NCBI GenBank assembly: GCA_030549205.1
Contig: JAUKTV010000009.1
Location: 682,001-746,000, forward strand
DNA from: Apiosordaria backusii
Taxonomy: Eukaryota > Ascomycota > Sordariomycetes > Sordariales > Lasiosphaeriaceae
DNA: 64,000 nt
Direction: 5' to 3'
Shown here: positions 1 through 12,359 of the stretch, piece after piece
Layout of the letters: the number at the start of each line of letters is the position of its first letter
Numbering within the stretch: the first letter of the stretch is position 1
Notes under the pieces: model-generated
The model's database searches: none
Seen by the model: the letters and a program-made list of their open reading frames with translations, nothing else
Told to the model about the DNA's origin: nothing
Program-made: the position numbers and the translations under genes

Positions 1-1369
1 GTATAGTATGCTTGGATAAACTTATTCAACTCTTATAAATCACAGCTTCGTTTGCGTGTGGGATCTTGTATCCCAGCTCGGATGAAGCTGTAGTGGGAAT
101 TATCTGAGGAGTCTGGTAGGTAGAACCAGGTAGCCGGAGGACTACGACCTGATGCCTTTTGGACCATTTCGTCAGGCTTTACATGCTTGCGACCTGCATA
201 GAGGGGTCTTTTGGCTTCCTATTTCTTGGCCTTCAACTCCATGGGGTTGTTGATGATGGTCGAGGCACTCGCCAATGACGATAATACCCTCCTATCATTC
301 ACTCACCCTCGCCACCAACCCGGAAATAAACGAGATATAATTCTAGGATTTGGCGACTTCCTCGGTGGAGAACTATACCGAATAGCTCCATCCCATCATA
401 TACTTACAGCACATGGCTCAAAGCCTCAAACTGGTAATGGAAAGTCCACCAACCATGGTCACGCATATGCTGTTTATGTGATAAGCTGGCATAATCTTTT
501 TTGTTGCAGCTGGAGACAAAACCGTGGCAGAACTCCGAGCATTTGGATATTTAGGGTTTGTGTTATGGTTGGTCGAGCACTACCGAACACACCGAGGAAG
601 ATCTCTCTGATAGTCGGGATCTGCTCCCGCTCCGGGCCGGGCTCCATTGGTAGATATCCGGGCCAAGTCGGGCCGAGCCTTGAGATTGATTCGATCTTTT
701 CAGGGTTGGGGTTAGCTACACAAAGGGAGGGCTGACAAATTTACCCCCTCGTTGCCCCACTGCAATCTGGCTCAAGAGCTGCGCCTTCGTGACGGACCTT
801 CTCCTTTTCCTGAGAGCCACCAGTGCGTCAGGTGCGTGCTCGGCGGCCTGTTATTCACATGGAAGGTCACAAATCATTGAGAAACAGGCGTGCTATTGTA
901 AGCTATTGTTCTCCAATTGAATTGACAGAATGAATAGAATTGTTACTACTGGAAATGCTATCATTCTCGTTGAGGTGGGGCTGCGTCGGTCGCATCTGCA
1001 CTGCGCTGCTGCAATTGAGGGCGCTGTGGCTGCGACAATCCAAACAATAGGGACTGTTAACCTCCAGAACAATAATCCAAAATAGAGTATAGCTATTGAA
1101 AAGAATCGTTAACTTTTGTGGCTCTATTGAAAAAAGCCAGCTGGTCACACGCTCTCAGAGCACTTTTGTTATTGTTCAGTCAGTGTCAATTGAAACCACA
1201 CCATCAACCCCCAGGTCGACGAGTGGTCACAGCACAGCAGCCCCAAAACTCGCAGCAACGCTCTCGGTGCCAAGCGACCTTCCCAATTCCCAACTTCAAG
1301 TCAGCGTCATTTGCGATTCTATACCAGAAGAAGGCCGTGATCAACATACCATGACCGACTGTCTCTGCA
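1..1369. other. Left-edge intergenic stretch, upstream of the SAS4-domain gene
   Basis: No coding sequence can be supported here. The open frames present (for example 211-735) start without a good context, resemble no family I know and have no splice-site pattern. The last few hundred bases probably hold the promoter and 5' leader of the gene at 1370. A short ATG-led frame opens at 1351 in another frame and overlaps that start, so it could act as an upstream ORF. Confidence 0.5.
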
Positions 1370-3230
1370 ATGGCCATGACATCCGCCGCGACCCGCTCAA
1401 GAAGAGAGGGTCTCCATGCCACCACGTACCCGAAGATGATCTCCAGCAGCACAGAGTATCGTCGCCCGGTCGCGAGCGCGAAAGCCGTCCAGCAATTCTC
1501 CCTCAGTCCGCCCCGCGCAAGCAGTAAACGACATCTCGAAATCTCTTCCAACCACTGCGACGCCGTCCTCCCAAAAAAGGCCAGGATCGCGGTCGAAATT
1601 CCCGCGCGGTCGTCCTCGTACCACTCCCGGTTTCCGAAAGAATCGGCCACCGACGCGCCGCCACAATTGCCCGCCAAACCCACTGTCGCGGCACCACCAC
1701 CGCAACCCCGATCGGCGATACAAACACGAGCCCCGCCAGCGAAACCCGCTGCGACAAAGACTACTACACCCGCTGCCAGCGCTGAGAAACAGCCTGCTCT
1801 CACAAAACATCAAGAGAAGGTGGTCAATGGCCTCAAGCATGAACTTGATCGATTGCAGCCAAATGCCGCCGATACGACCGCCAAGGATCAGGGGCGCAAG
1901 TTGAGGTCCCAAGAAGCCACTCGCTTTAAGAGTGAGCTCTCTGCTTTTTTCCCCGAGTACGATGAAGTCATTGGCAATGACCCGAAAAAAGAGTGTATGT
2001 TTATCTTTTCTAGTTCTATCCCGAATCAATTGCTAACCCTCTGCCCTTCCAGATCTGTTGAACCTCGAGACACCAGCCGTCATCACCTCCGATACCGCCC
2101 CGCGCTCCATCCACAACTACAACCCGCCCACATTCCCAGTCCAGAGCAACGGTGATAACTTGTACACCGACCTCTTCGACTGCCAGCGCATTGACTTCAC
2201 ATTCCTTGCCAAACAATCGAAACCCCTTGACCCCTCCCAACCACACGATGATCCCTTACCCGACAGCTATTACGAACCCATTCACAAGAAAGAAGAGAAG
2301 CAAGAGCGATCGGTCCGCAACACCGAGAAAATCCGGGCGCAGCATGAACGCGACCAAGTTATTCGGCTCTTGGACGGCCTCCAAGGCCCAGATTGGCTCA
2401 GGGTCATGGGTGTGAGTGGCATCACGGAATCCCGCAAGAAACAATTCGAACCTGCTCGCGAGTACTTTATTAAAGGTTGCGAGTCTATCTTGGATAAGTT
2501 CCGGAGATGGACGGCGGAGGAGAAGCGGCGGAAACGGGAGAAGGACAGGAAAGCCAAATACCAGGCCGAGAGGGAAGCTATGACAAGCGAGGAAAAGGAT
2601 CAGGAGTCCACCCGCACAAGCAGAGCCACCTCCACAACTAACGGCCACGATGACAGGCCGAATAACAAGAAGAGGAAGAGAGAGGCGGTCGTTCCAGACT
2701 CTGAAGACGAGGCTATGGGCGATGACGAGCTCGACCACGAACCACCAGACGAGGTTGAGGAGAGTGACGTTGATGCCTCCGTGGCTAAACAATTACGGGA
2801 GGAGGCCCTTGCCGCCGCCGCGAAGAAAAAGTCTTCAGCGAAGTCGAAACCTCCACCCAAGAAGCGATCACGATCTTCGAAGCCCCCGCCTACTGCCACA
2901 AAGGCGTCAACCGTCGAGCCCTCCCCTGCCCCACCACAGCACGAGAAGGAGTTTACTTCATTTTTCGCCAAGAAATACCAGCGAGACGCAGCTCTTAGCA
3001 CGAGTCGTCGCCGGATCAGTACGAGAAGAAACAATGTTCTGGCTTGGGGTGTGCCGGTGCCTGATGTGGCCGAGACTGATTTTAGTCTTCCAGAAGGGCT
3101 GAGAGAGGAGGTTGGGGAGTTGAGGAGCGCCGCTGCCATGACGAATACCAACAACACCAACGCGGCCACCGCGACGACCACTGCCAAAGCCACACGGGGG
3201 AGACCAGCGAGAGGGCAACGAAGACGTTGA
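1370..3230 (+). CDS. SAS4-domain nuclear protein (SAS/MYST acetyltransferase complex subunit-like)
   Basis: Two exons, 1370-1994 and 2053-3230, give a 600-residue protein. The 58-base intron has a GTATGT donor, a GCTAAC branch and a CAG acceptor, and splicing reads KKEYLLNLETP across the joint. Residues about 282-375 match the fungal SAS4 domain (Something About Silencing 4): YEPIHKKEEKQE, then the LLDGLQGPDWLRVMGVSGIT core, then a basic helix. In yeast Sas4 belongs to the SAS histone H4-K16 acetyltransferase complex. Around it are a Pro/Ala-rich N-terminus, bipartite basic stretches (KKRKRE, KKRSRS) likely to be nuclear signals, an acidic patch (PDSEDEAMGDDELD), and a C-terminal RRNNVLAWGVPVPD motif that looks conserved. 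The start could equally be the second in-frame ATG at 1376 (MTSAATRSRR). The domain call is firm; membership of a particular acetyltransferase complex is inference. Confidence 0.85.
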
Positions 3231-4104
3231 GTTCGCCGCTCTCATCACCATCATTCACGTGCAGGTGTCTTTCTTACAGTATTCTCGCCTAAAAGGAAGA
3301 AAAGGCGCCGAGCTTGATATTTACGTCACATTACCATCACGTTTTTCTCACCACATCACCACCACATCTTTCTAATCACCACATCACGACCGCGAGAATA
3401 GTGTATATTATCAGTCTTACCCCGCCAAAGGGAATATCACCTAGGGGACATTTATGGGATAAGGATTCAGGGTTAAAGGTTTAAGGGAAAGGGAAAACGT
3501 TTGTTGCCGTTATAGGCAGGCAGGGAGTTCAGGAGGTTTAGGTTTGTCGGTTTTGCTGGGCAGGCAGATAGACCGACATTACGACGCAACTTGGGAAACT
3601 ATTGTTTTGCAACCATCGCCGCTGTAAACGGCTTGAATGTAGGAAAGACATTGAGTAGTACCAAAAGGATGCAGGACAACAGGCTGCAAAGCGTTTACTC
3701 CCCTGTGCGGGGAGGGTTATTTATGGAGATAGGGGGGAGAGGTCAAGCAGGGTGACATCATTGTTTAGGTGTTACTCACTTAGATAATTGTATTTATAAA
3801 TAAAGATATTAGGAATACTATGACAGAGGTGACAAAGTGAAGGTTTTGACTTGGTGTATTTGGCAATGGTGTTTGGGGTGGTGGACATCATGGTTTTCAC
3901 ATTTGCAGTCAGTGAGGTATTACTACATAAAACATTTCATCTTAGCTTATGTGAACTTGATCCGAGCCTTGATAAAAGGTATCGTGTGCAAACGCTGCTC
4001 TGTTTGTAATGCTCATCTGAGCTTGAATAAATACATCGTGCGCAAGCGATCATACCTCAAGACATCCTTTTTCGAGCCTCCTTCTTGGGTTATTTCCCTA
4101 TCAA

Positions 4105-4117
4105 CCCCCCCCCCCCC
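4105..4117 (+). repeat. C13 homopolymer
   Basis: An uninterrupted run of 13 C in noncoding sequence. It shows that long C runs survive in this assembly, which matters when judging the shorter runs at which genes are broken. Confidence 0.95.
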
Positions 4118-4312
4118 TCCCCAAATAACTTTTATCTTAGCTTTATGATTTGTTAACAAGCTTTTACCTCATAAACACACCATGCAAACACCATCATTGC
4201 TAATTCTGGCCCTCTCAGCCCACGACTATTTAATCCCCTCCGGTCGACTCTCTGTCTCTCTCTCTGTCTCTCAAATCTCACCTCCTAAAGCCAACACCTC
4301 CTAGCACTCACG

Positions 4313-4328
4313 CCCCCCCCCCCCCCCC
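4313..4328 (+). repeat. C16 homopolymer
   Basis: An uninterrupted run of 16 C in noncoding sequence, just downstream of a CT-rich microsatellite. Its true length is uncertain in any sequencing technology. Confidence 0.95.
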
Positions 4329-5412
4329 AACTGCAATCCACCTACGATCACATCGTCTGCCCACCATAGCAGCCCGTTACGCACAGCGGAACTTACTACT
4401 CGAAAAGCTTTCTTTTCATAACCTCGCCTTGTGAAGAACTCACGTTTTGCGGCTACAACCCGCGTTTATATCACCCCAGTTAACTCCCCCCTCTCAAGTT
4501 ATTTCCCAGCATTTAATATCAAGTTATTTACATCTTAGCTTCATCAACACATCATCCAACCCTTAAAAAAGATATACCCACCTCAACCAAACACACCTCT
4601 ATTCACAATACTACCCTCAGCCTGAATAAAAGTTCACTGTAAGGAAGCAAGCAGAACTGGGAAGACAAGGGCAGAGGTGCCCTCCGAAAAGGTACGGTAT
4701 CTCCTCATATCATACCATAGGTACCTCTCTAGTTAATCACCTCAACCCAGCCAAACACTTGTCAGCTCATCTCAAGATGTCACACAGCTAGACTTTATTT
4801 GATCCCTTGGACATTTCACTCACATGATCTTGCGCAGTCACCTTGGTAGATAGACAAATGTTTCGATAAAGTAACGCATAATATATGTTCATGTCCCCAT
4901 CATTCCAGTGTGGTGGCATCAAACATGAATATCTATCTTAACCTCCACCGCCTTATCGAAGTCATTAGAGAACTTTCACATCGTTCAAGAGCAGAAACTG
5001 AAGACAGGCGCCAGAGAATCACCTTCCTCATCATTATCACACTACACTACTTTGACCACCAACGCTGTAGTTATTATTGACGGGCAGACTCTAAAGAGAA
5101 GGAGACTCCAAAACTCCTCGCAAGACTATATGTACCGCTCAAAATTACACACTAAAAAAAGCAAAAGCCAAAGAGACCAAAACCACTTACAATGCTCATA
5201 ACCCGTCTTATACCGTATATGAGACAGTGAACCTAGCAGTCCTTTTCGTTCCCCCAGCCTAGCCCAACCCAACCCAGTCTATAATGCTGACCCCTAAACA
5301 CCGAATATCCCTTCCCTCCCTTCACTTGTTACCATAAACCGTATATCGTGTATCTAAACATACCATAAGAAAACAACTCTCTTCTTCTCTATTAAACCCC
5401 CTAAATCACCCC

Positions 5413-5725
5413 CTATCTACTCAACTCCTCCTCCAACCTCCCCACATTCTCCTCCGTCAACCTCTCCCCCCTCCCCCCCACCCTTCATCCCCACCAACCC
5501 CGGACTCCCACTAATCTGCGGATTCCCCCCCGCCGCTCCCACTAATTTATCATCCCGACTATGCATCGCCGACTCGGCATCCTCGTCAAAGTGCCGTATC
5601 ATCGTCTGCGTCGGCACCGGTAAACTCTCCAAGCTCGTCGGCCTCGACAGCGACAGCTCCGGCGACGAGTTCTTTTGCGGCGAAGTCGACGTAGTAGGAC
5701 TAGAAGAAGAAACAACAACACCAGC

Positions 5726-5756
<31 letters not shown>

Positions 5757-8700
5757 TACCCCGGGAAAAAATGCCCCTCTTCTTCCCCCCTCTCCCCCCT
5801 CGTGTTGTCTTCTCCGGCTTTGGTGTAGCCAAACTCTGCTTGTCGTCCTGTTCATTGTCTTGATAATGATTTTGTGTCTTTGGGGGCCCGTCATCGTGGT
5901 CTAGCTGGACGCCAGGGATGACGGCGTTGTCGCAGTGCTCCCCCGAGTCGGAGCAGTCAGAGATGCTAGAGGCTGGATGATGAGTCGGCGAAGTCGATCT
6001 CGCCTTGGTGCTCCATCTCACTAGCATCCTCTCCAGTATCTTGGACTTGACAGGTTTAGACAGGTAATCGTCCATCCCTGCCCGCTTGCACTTCTCCCTA
6101 TCCCCCTGAATCGCGCTCGCCGTCATCGCAACAATAGGTACATTGCTCACGTACGGTTTATACGGCAAGTGGTGCCGCAGTAAATGCGTGCACTTGTACC
6201 CGTCAATCAGCGGCATTTGCACATCCATCAATATAATATCCGGCTTCCGTTGCAAGCCTTCTTTCGCAGCGGTGAGGTAATCAAGAGCTTCTTTTCCGTT
6301 CCATGCCGCCGTGACGTTAAACCCTAGCTTTCGGATCGTCTTGATGGCGATTTGCTGGTTGATGGCGTTGTCTTCCACAACTAAAATATGGATTTTGGAG
6401 CGTTCCTGGGGAGACAGATCTTCCTCTGGGGAACCTATACCCGGGAGGTTGACGGCCGAGTTTCTCCAGGCTGAGCGGCCTCTGTCGCCTAGCATTGATC
6501 CCACGTCTGGAGGTGTGCCCAAGACATGGTCGTACTCGGAGCTGTGACAGGAGACACTCATTTCTGACTGTAACCGGTCAGAGATTGGGTCGATCTGGAC
6601 CAACTTTGACTTTTGTGCGCCTTGCGGCTTGTTGAAGGGGATCCAGAACGTGGCCGTTGTTCCCGTTCCCAGCGTGGACTCCAGCACCATCCGCCCTTTC
6701 ATGAGATCCAGCAAATGTTTGCAGATGGTCAATCCCAGACCAGTCCCACCAAACTTTCGCGCAGTCGAGGCATCGCCCTGGCTGAAGGGCCGGAAGAGCC
6801 GCTTCCGCACCTCCTCTTCAATGCCAATACCGGTGTCCTCAATCACAAACTTGATCTCGGTTATATCTGCTGTATCCTTCTCTTTGAACACGGAGAATTT
6901 GACGTGGCCCTGGTTTGTAAACTTGATGCTGTTGGTAATCAGATTCGTGATAATCTGTCGCACTCTGCCAGGATCGCCCATGACCACCATGTCCGTTTCG
7001 ATGTCTGCCGAGATATCGGAATGAAAAGCAAGGTCTTTTCGCTCGGCGGCAAAGCTCAGCATCTTTGATACATCCCGGACAATAACCGAGAGCGAAAACT
7101 GGACTTCTTCAATATCGAGCCTTCCCGACTCAACCTTGGAGAAGTCCAAGATGTCGTTGATGACCGTCAATAGCGCATTCGCGGAGCGATAGATGTTCTC
7201 TGTGATGTCTCGTTGCTCCTCGGTGAGCTCCACATCGAGAAGCAGCTCGGACATTCCAATCACCCCTGTGATTGGAGTCCTGATTTCATGAGACATCTGA
7301 GCCTCGTGTTAGTCTGCTGATCAGCTTCGATCGAGTATGCCAGAACCTACATTTGCAAGAAACTGTGATTTTAACCTGCTGGCCTCTTTGGCGGCAGCTT
7401 CATTGGCAACCAGCTGTCGTTTTTCTTGAGCTTGTGCTTGAATGTCCTTTTCTCTGGCCTTTAGCTCGGTCACATCCATAATGAGACCTATTACGCCCTC
7501 AATGACGGTGTTTGCTTCCCCCTTCTCACGGGTTCGTTTCCCTAGAATTGGTTGAAAACGGGTGCGGTACCAGCGGCCGTCTGCCGAGGTGTCAGCATTT
7601 GTTACAAAGTACATCGAGGCTGCGAGATGCATACCCATTTCATGCTCCTGAAAGTCCTCCCTAGTCGTGGTCCCATCAAGTATGGACTCGAGAGGGCTAA
7701 GAAAAGCCGGCATCTGGCCTTCCGGAAGTTGTGAGTTCAGACGGTTAAACACGTCATAGACATCCTCTCCGATAAACCAGCGCGAGGTAGTATTGTCACA
7801 CTGATAATCCCATATCAAGGCCCCTTCGATCATAGTGATTTTCCGGTTCAGATCGACAGTGAACATGGTCATGCTCGAAAGGGCGATAACACTGAGAAGC
7901 TGCTGCCGAGTACGCTTAGCCTCGATCTTCGTCTCGATGCTTTCGTGGACATCCGTGCAAGTGCCTAGACAAACAATCAGTTTATGAGCCTTTTATTACT
8001 GACGAGCACACACTTACCAAACCACTTTTCAATCTCGCCGGTTTGCTTGTTCCGTAACGGCAACGCCCTCCCAAGAAACCACCTCCATTCGCCGTCCTTG
8101 CTGCGGCACCGGTACTCTGTCATGTACGGCTCGCCTGTCTCCAGAGAGTGCTTCCAACGCTTCCCGGTTTCAATCATGTCGTCTGGATGAAATGGCTTCG
8201 CCCATCCCTCACCAAAAGACTCCTCCTCTGTAAGACCCGTATAAGTGTACCATCGGCTGTTGTAAAAGTCATGCTGCCCATCAGGTTTCGAAGTCCAGAC
8301 CAGTTGGGGCATCGTATCACATATAAGACGGAAACGCTCCTCGTCTGCTGCCTTGATCTGGTTGAGTTCCTCGTGAAGCCTAGTCACGTCCCTGCAAGTT
8401 ACCACGCCGGCCAGGAATTCGCCCGTGTTGTCGTCTTTGATGGCCACCCCCTCGACGTCAAAAACGAGGCTCTTCCCACTGTCGTCACGCATGCCGATGC
8501 GACGGCCGGTGAAGGGCTTCTCCGTTCGCAACAAGACCGCGATTGGATATTCGCTTGGGTCTAATTGTCTCGTGAAGTCCTGGTCCCAGACCACCCAGTT
8601 TGGTAGTAGATCAAACCCATCAACCGACTTGTCAAGGTCAGCATTTCGGACGAATAAGTTTCGGGCAGCGTGATTGGGAAGTGTTACACTTCCGTCTTTC

Positions 8701-9833
8701 CACATGGCTAAGATTGGCGTCTGGATGTTGTCGAGCAGAGCATCTTTCATTATGGTGATCTTCTGAAGTATCGACGGTGCGCTCGAGGGCGTGGCGGCTG
8801 TGGGAGGCCCCAGCGGAGGAAACGGACTGGTGGAGAAGGAGACCGCGGAGGGACTGAGCTTGAACGAAGAAGGATTGGAGTCCCGGCTGGAGGCGACAGA
8901 GGGTGGATTGCTGACATGTGGTACAGATTTCTTTTCGGCAGCTTCCAGTATGCTTGGTTTGGCCACCGATTTTCTCCGGTTCAGAGGAGGGGTGAATGTC
9001 GAGTTGGTGTTGGTGAAGGTCAGGGTGAAGAACGTCTGTCCTTCGCTAATATCCCAGACTGAGATAATCATTTTGGCGTGTCTCTGAGAAGCCGCCAGAT
9101 TGGACCTTGCTTGAGGATCATACGTGGATCCGGTGACGTCTTTGGGAGAAATCACCACTTCGATGGCGAGAGTTGCTTCATGGCCGTGCGGTGATTCATC
9201 AAAAACGTGACCGTTCTCGACTCCGTCTGGTATTGGCGTGGCATCGCCATCGGCACCGGCGGCACCATCTACTGTGGCTGACGCGCTTCCAGTGCCCGTT
9301 TCCAAAGCAGCTTGATCCAGGAATTGTTCCCAATCGAGCCACACAGGAACACCGTCCTGGACCAGATCGATCCCGACCTGAGACAGGGTCTTGCCGCGAA
9401 GGATATCCATCACGGGTACCATGCCGTCGCCGTCGGCAATGCCAGCACGCTCGGGTATCATGCCGAGCAGTCTTCCCATGGCTTCGTTTGCCAAAACAAT
9501 CGTCTTCAACCCATCCAGAACAAGCACAGGAACCGGTAGGAACTGCAGAGCCGAGAAGGCCACCTGACCGGGGGTGATACATGGCATCGGTAGGTGAAAT
9601 GGACTTGCGTTTTGTGATCGAGGAACGCCTGGCGTGAGCAATGGGGCGTCCCTCATGAACCGGGCGCCGCCTATAGGAGGCGCATTGTAGGGTGACTGAG
9701 GGCGACTGTGATTGCGGGTATAACGACCGAAGTATTGTCTGTCGTCCTCGGTCGATTGCGGAGATTGGCGAACAGGGGCTGAATTGGCGTCGACAGCGCA
9801 GCCGGCCTTGAAGAAATCCTGACTGGGCGACAT
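5413..9833 (-). CDS. Hybrid histidine kinase with several PAS domains (C-terminal tail frame-disrupted)
   Basis: Three exons (9833-8018, 7964-7351, 7296-5413) are joined by introns with GTAAGT/TAG and GTAGGT/CAG ends. A PAS-like region begins near residue 92, with PAS domains near 350-480, 500-620 and 630-770. The kinase core starts at M811: phospho-acceptor His813 in MSHEIRTPITG, N-box near 919-937, EDTGIGI (963-969) and GGTGLGL (993-999). The receiver domain (about 1111-1235) has phospho-acceptor Asp1168 in LMDVQMP and Lys1224 in SKPVK. It should pass phosphate to an HPt protein in a stress or developmental phosphorelay. The start at 9833 (MSPSQDFFKAG) is preferred because the upstream extension has no ATG and reads through an ATGT repeat. 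Beyond the receiver the tail crosses an (ACT)n repeat and G runs. The kinase frame falls into poly-Leu, while a neighbouring frame gives sensible sequence ending EENVGRLEEELSR at 5413. I am not sure which fungal group it belongs to. Confidence 0.9.
5726..5756 (+). repeat. (AGT)n trinucleotide repeat in the kinase tail
   Basis: About ten copies of AGT on the + strand. On the coding (-) strand this is (ACT)n, which in the frame I prefer encodes poly-Thr. In the frame continuous with the kinase domain it would encode an implausible poly-Leu run. Confidence 0.9.
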
Positions 9834-12359
9834 GTCGCCGTCCGGATGGGCATCGAGCACACAACGGCCCGCGAGCCCGAGATGATGGGAATTTCGTGTT
9901 TGCTGGAGTGAATGTATGTATGTATGTATGTGAATGTGGTTGTCACAACAAGGCCTTGTTTGGGCCCCTGGCGTGTGTTCTCGACTAGTTCCGGCTTGAG
10001 CTGGTCTAGACACTGAACAGCATGATGGTGACTAAATCCCGACGGCGGCTCCAGAACCGTCTTCAGATTAAGCTGAATATCTCTTCTTTTAGTTTGCGCT
10101 GTGAAGAGCACGGCTGACTCGATGAAGGCACAAGAATATTGGGTGGTTGGAATGGTAACGGAGAGGAACTCTTTCCGTCACGGTGTCCAGTGAGCTTCAG
10201 ATGACCCTACCTGTCCCAGGCATTCGGATGCAAATGGAAAGAATGAGCCAGACCTTCAGGTAGCTTTCGCACAGTGGAAACCGGCTGCGTAATCCGACTG
10301 AGCGGACATAAAGTTTGGCAACGCCGACCCTTTGTTCAGCTCTCAGTGTCGTCATTGGCAACCACATCCCAGAGGGCCAGAGCACGCCGCTGAACCGCTG
10401 AACCGTCAACTCGAGTCCCAGGTAGAAATCCGATGAATGACAACGGGAATCCACGAGGATGGAACGTTTACCCGCCACATACGCATATTCAGGGTCGGTC
10501 CAAACATCAGATCCTGGAGTGGCGAATACTACCCCAGCTGCCACTATCGTGAGGATCGTGGCGTTGGAGGTGCGGTTGCAGCGTTGCACATGCCTGCCTC
10601 CGAGACAGAGCGAATTGGAACGCAGCACCGGGTCAGACGAAAGCGGATGTCAGACTGACCCCGAAAGCATAAAGGTACCGTCTAGTGCCTGCCACCCTCC
10701 AGGCTTGATTTGAAGCTCATGTATGATGGGCATTCAGTTGTTCGAAAGGCTCCTGTCACACAAAAACCGTCAAGCTGTACGGCCACTGATGTCATCTCGC
10801 AGCGCGTAGAACCCGACCCTCGACCTATACGCGACTCTAATCATGGAAAAGTCAGCTGAACATTCCCATCAGAAATTGACACTTTAGCATAATAGGATTC
10901 GCATGATGATACTCGAATTCAATAGTAGCTTGGTTCCATTGCGATGTCAACGACGATACGACGCTCTGCCGATCGTCTGCTTGTAATTGGGCAGCGTTTT
11001 TTGCACCTGGCGGCAGTTGTCCTTGCCGAACAACCCTCCCGTCACCTTGTCCTTGTTGAACAAATTTCAGAAGTTGTCTTGTACAAGTCCCCTGTTCCAC
11101 GAACACAGCTGGGACTTTTCTCGAGCCTCGCCTTCTGGAATAACTGATTCGGACGGCCTTGTAAGCCAAGTTTGCAAGCTCGGCATTTCAGAAGCGCGAT
11201 GCCCGTAGGCGTTTTTATATCAAGATATTCTTCAAGGCGTTCATTCTCATCCTTCAAATGAAACAATGAACCACACACACAACTCCGAGATCACTGACCC
11301 ATTACAAACCCCGAACTGCAAGTCAAGATGGGCCCGGAGACGAACGGGCCAGGCCCGGCAACCCCACTTCTCCGCACATTCGCCGGCACCGGATGCCAGG
11401 CACATCGCCGGGTACCTTCGGGCCGTTCAGCACGGAGTCTCAGTCGGTGATACTATGATAATGTTCCGGCCGAGACACACTGCGGCTCTCGGGACGCAAA
11501 TACTGATGGTTGTTGTACACTGACACCCACCAACTTGGTCCCAAATTGCCTAAACACCTGCTCGGGAGCAACGAATGTGCGGCTCACTGACGACGACCAA
11601 TCGCTGAAACCCCAAATTCTGGTTGTCACCAGGTCTTTTTGTTCCGCATTCCGACATCTTGGCGCCCAGGCCCGGAGTCGTAACAAGGTTAAGCCTCCAA
11701 CGCAGCACCCGCGATGAATGCCGAACATGCTCCCCATGATACCCCACCTGGGGACCCCACATGAAGGGTCTACACAGTAGAGATGGAGGGGTTGCCACGT
11801 TGCCAGGACGCTGGACTTACCCCGTCGAAAACGCCACTGGGAATGGGAACCTTGAGGATGGGATTCTGGATTATCGGATGGCAGGTGCAGACAATGCGAT
11901 GAATGGGGACCATCTTCCTGATGAATGACTCGAGACGATAACTAATCATTTGTCAACACGGGGAGGAGAAAACGTCAGTATCACGAAGGAAGGCTGACAA
12001 AACCTGCCATTCTTATACTCTCCCACATACAATCCGCTTCACGAACCCCATCTTGGTCACGGTGTCTGGGGACGGCACTCTTCCAGGGGCAACGGCCCCT
12101 CATGATACCCACATCCCGGCTGGGACAAGCTCCCCGACTTTGCCTTTCAGGCCAATCCCAGGTTCACCCCCACATGATGACCGATCATGTTTGTCTTCTC
12201 TTATTTTCCTCCCGCCTGCCCCAGCTTGTTGGCCTTGTTCCCGTTCCTCTGGATCTCACTCTGCTGCAGCCCCTTGTTTTCCTTTCGTTGATACCCCAGA
12301 CTGTACCTTGCTCTTCTTTCTTTCTTCACCGCCTTAACTCTCTCTCTTAGTTGCCTGTC
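9834..12359. promoter_or_regulatory. Divergent intergenic region between histidine kinase and aldehyde dehydrogenase
   Basis: About 2.5 kb with no supportable gene. It should contain the kinase promoter and 5' leader on the left, including an ATGT microsatellite, and the dehydrogenase promoter on the right, with a CT-rich leader from about 12230 to 12350. Small frames at 10197-10628 and 11453-11798 have no recognisable content. Confidence 0.5.
9912..9931 (+). repeat. (ATGT)5 microsatellite
   Basis: Five tandem ATGT units upstream of the preferred kinase start. Its presence in the open frame is one reason to reject the longer N-terminus. Confidence 0.9.

Larger units (their letters stand above)
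3231..5412. other. Intergenic region between two convergent genes, with poly-C tracts
   Basis: About 2.2 kb holding the 3' flanks of the SAS4-domain gene and of the histidine kinase. It contains a C13 tract (4105-4117), a C16 tract (4313-4328), a CT-rich microsatellite near 4250-4272 and several AT-rich patches. The only frame of note (3837-4148) runs into the C13 tract and resembles nothing, so I do not call it. Confidence 0.5.

Noticed and set aside
211..735. 174-residue open frame near the left edge
   Set aside because: No family resemblance, no conserved start context and no splice logic; treated as chance.
3837..4148. 103-residue open frame after the SAS4-domain gene
   Set aside because: It ends by reading through a C13 homopolymer and resembles nothing known.
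5599..5760. Poly-Leu hydrophobic tail on the histidine kinase, as if a membrane segment
   Set aside because: It comes from reading an (ACT)n repeat out of frame; the neighbouring frame gives poly-Thr and a sensible C-terminus.
9834..10013. Longer N-terminus for the histidine kinase
   Set aside because: It begins with GTG, has no ATG and translates an ATGT microsatellite; the ATG at 9833 is better.
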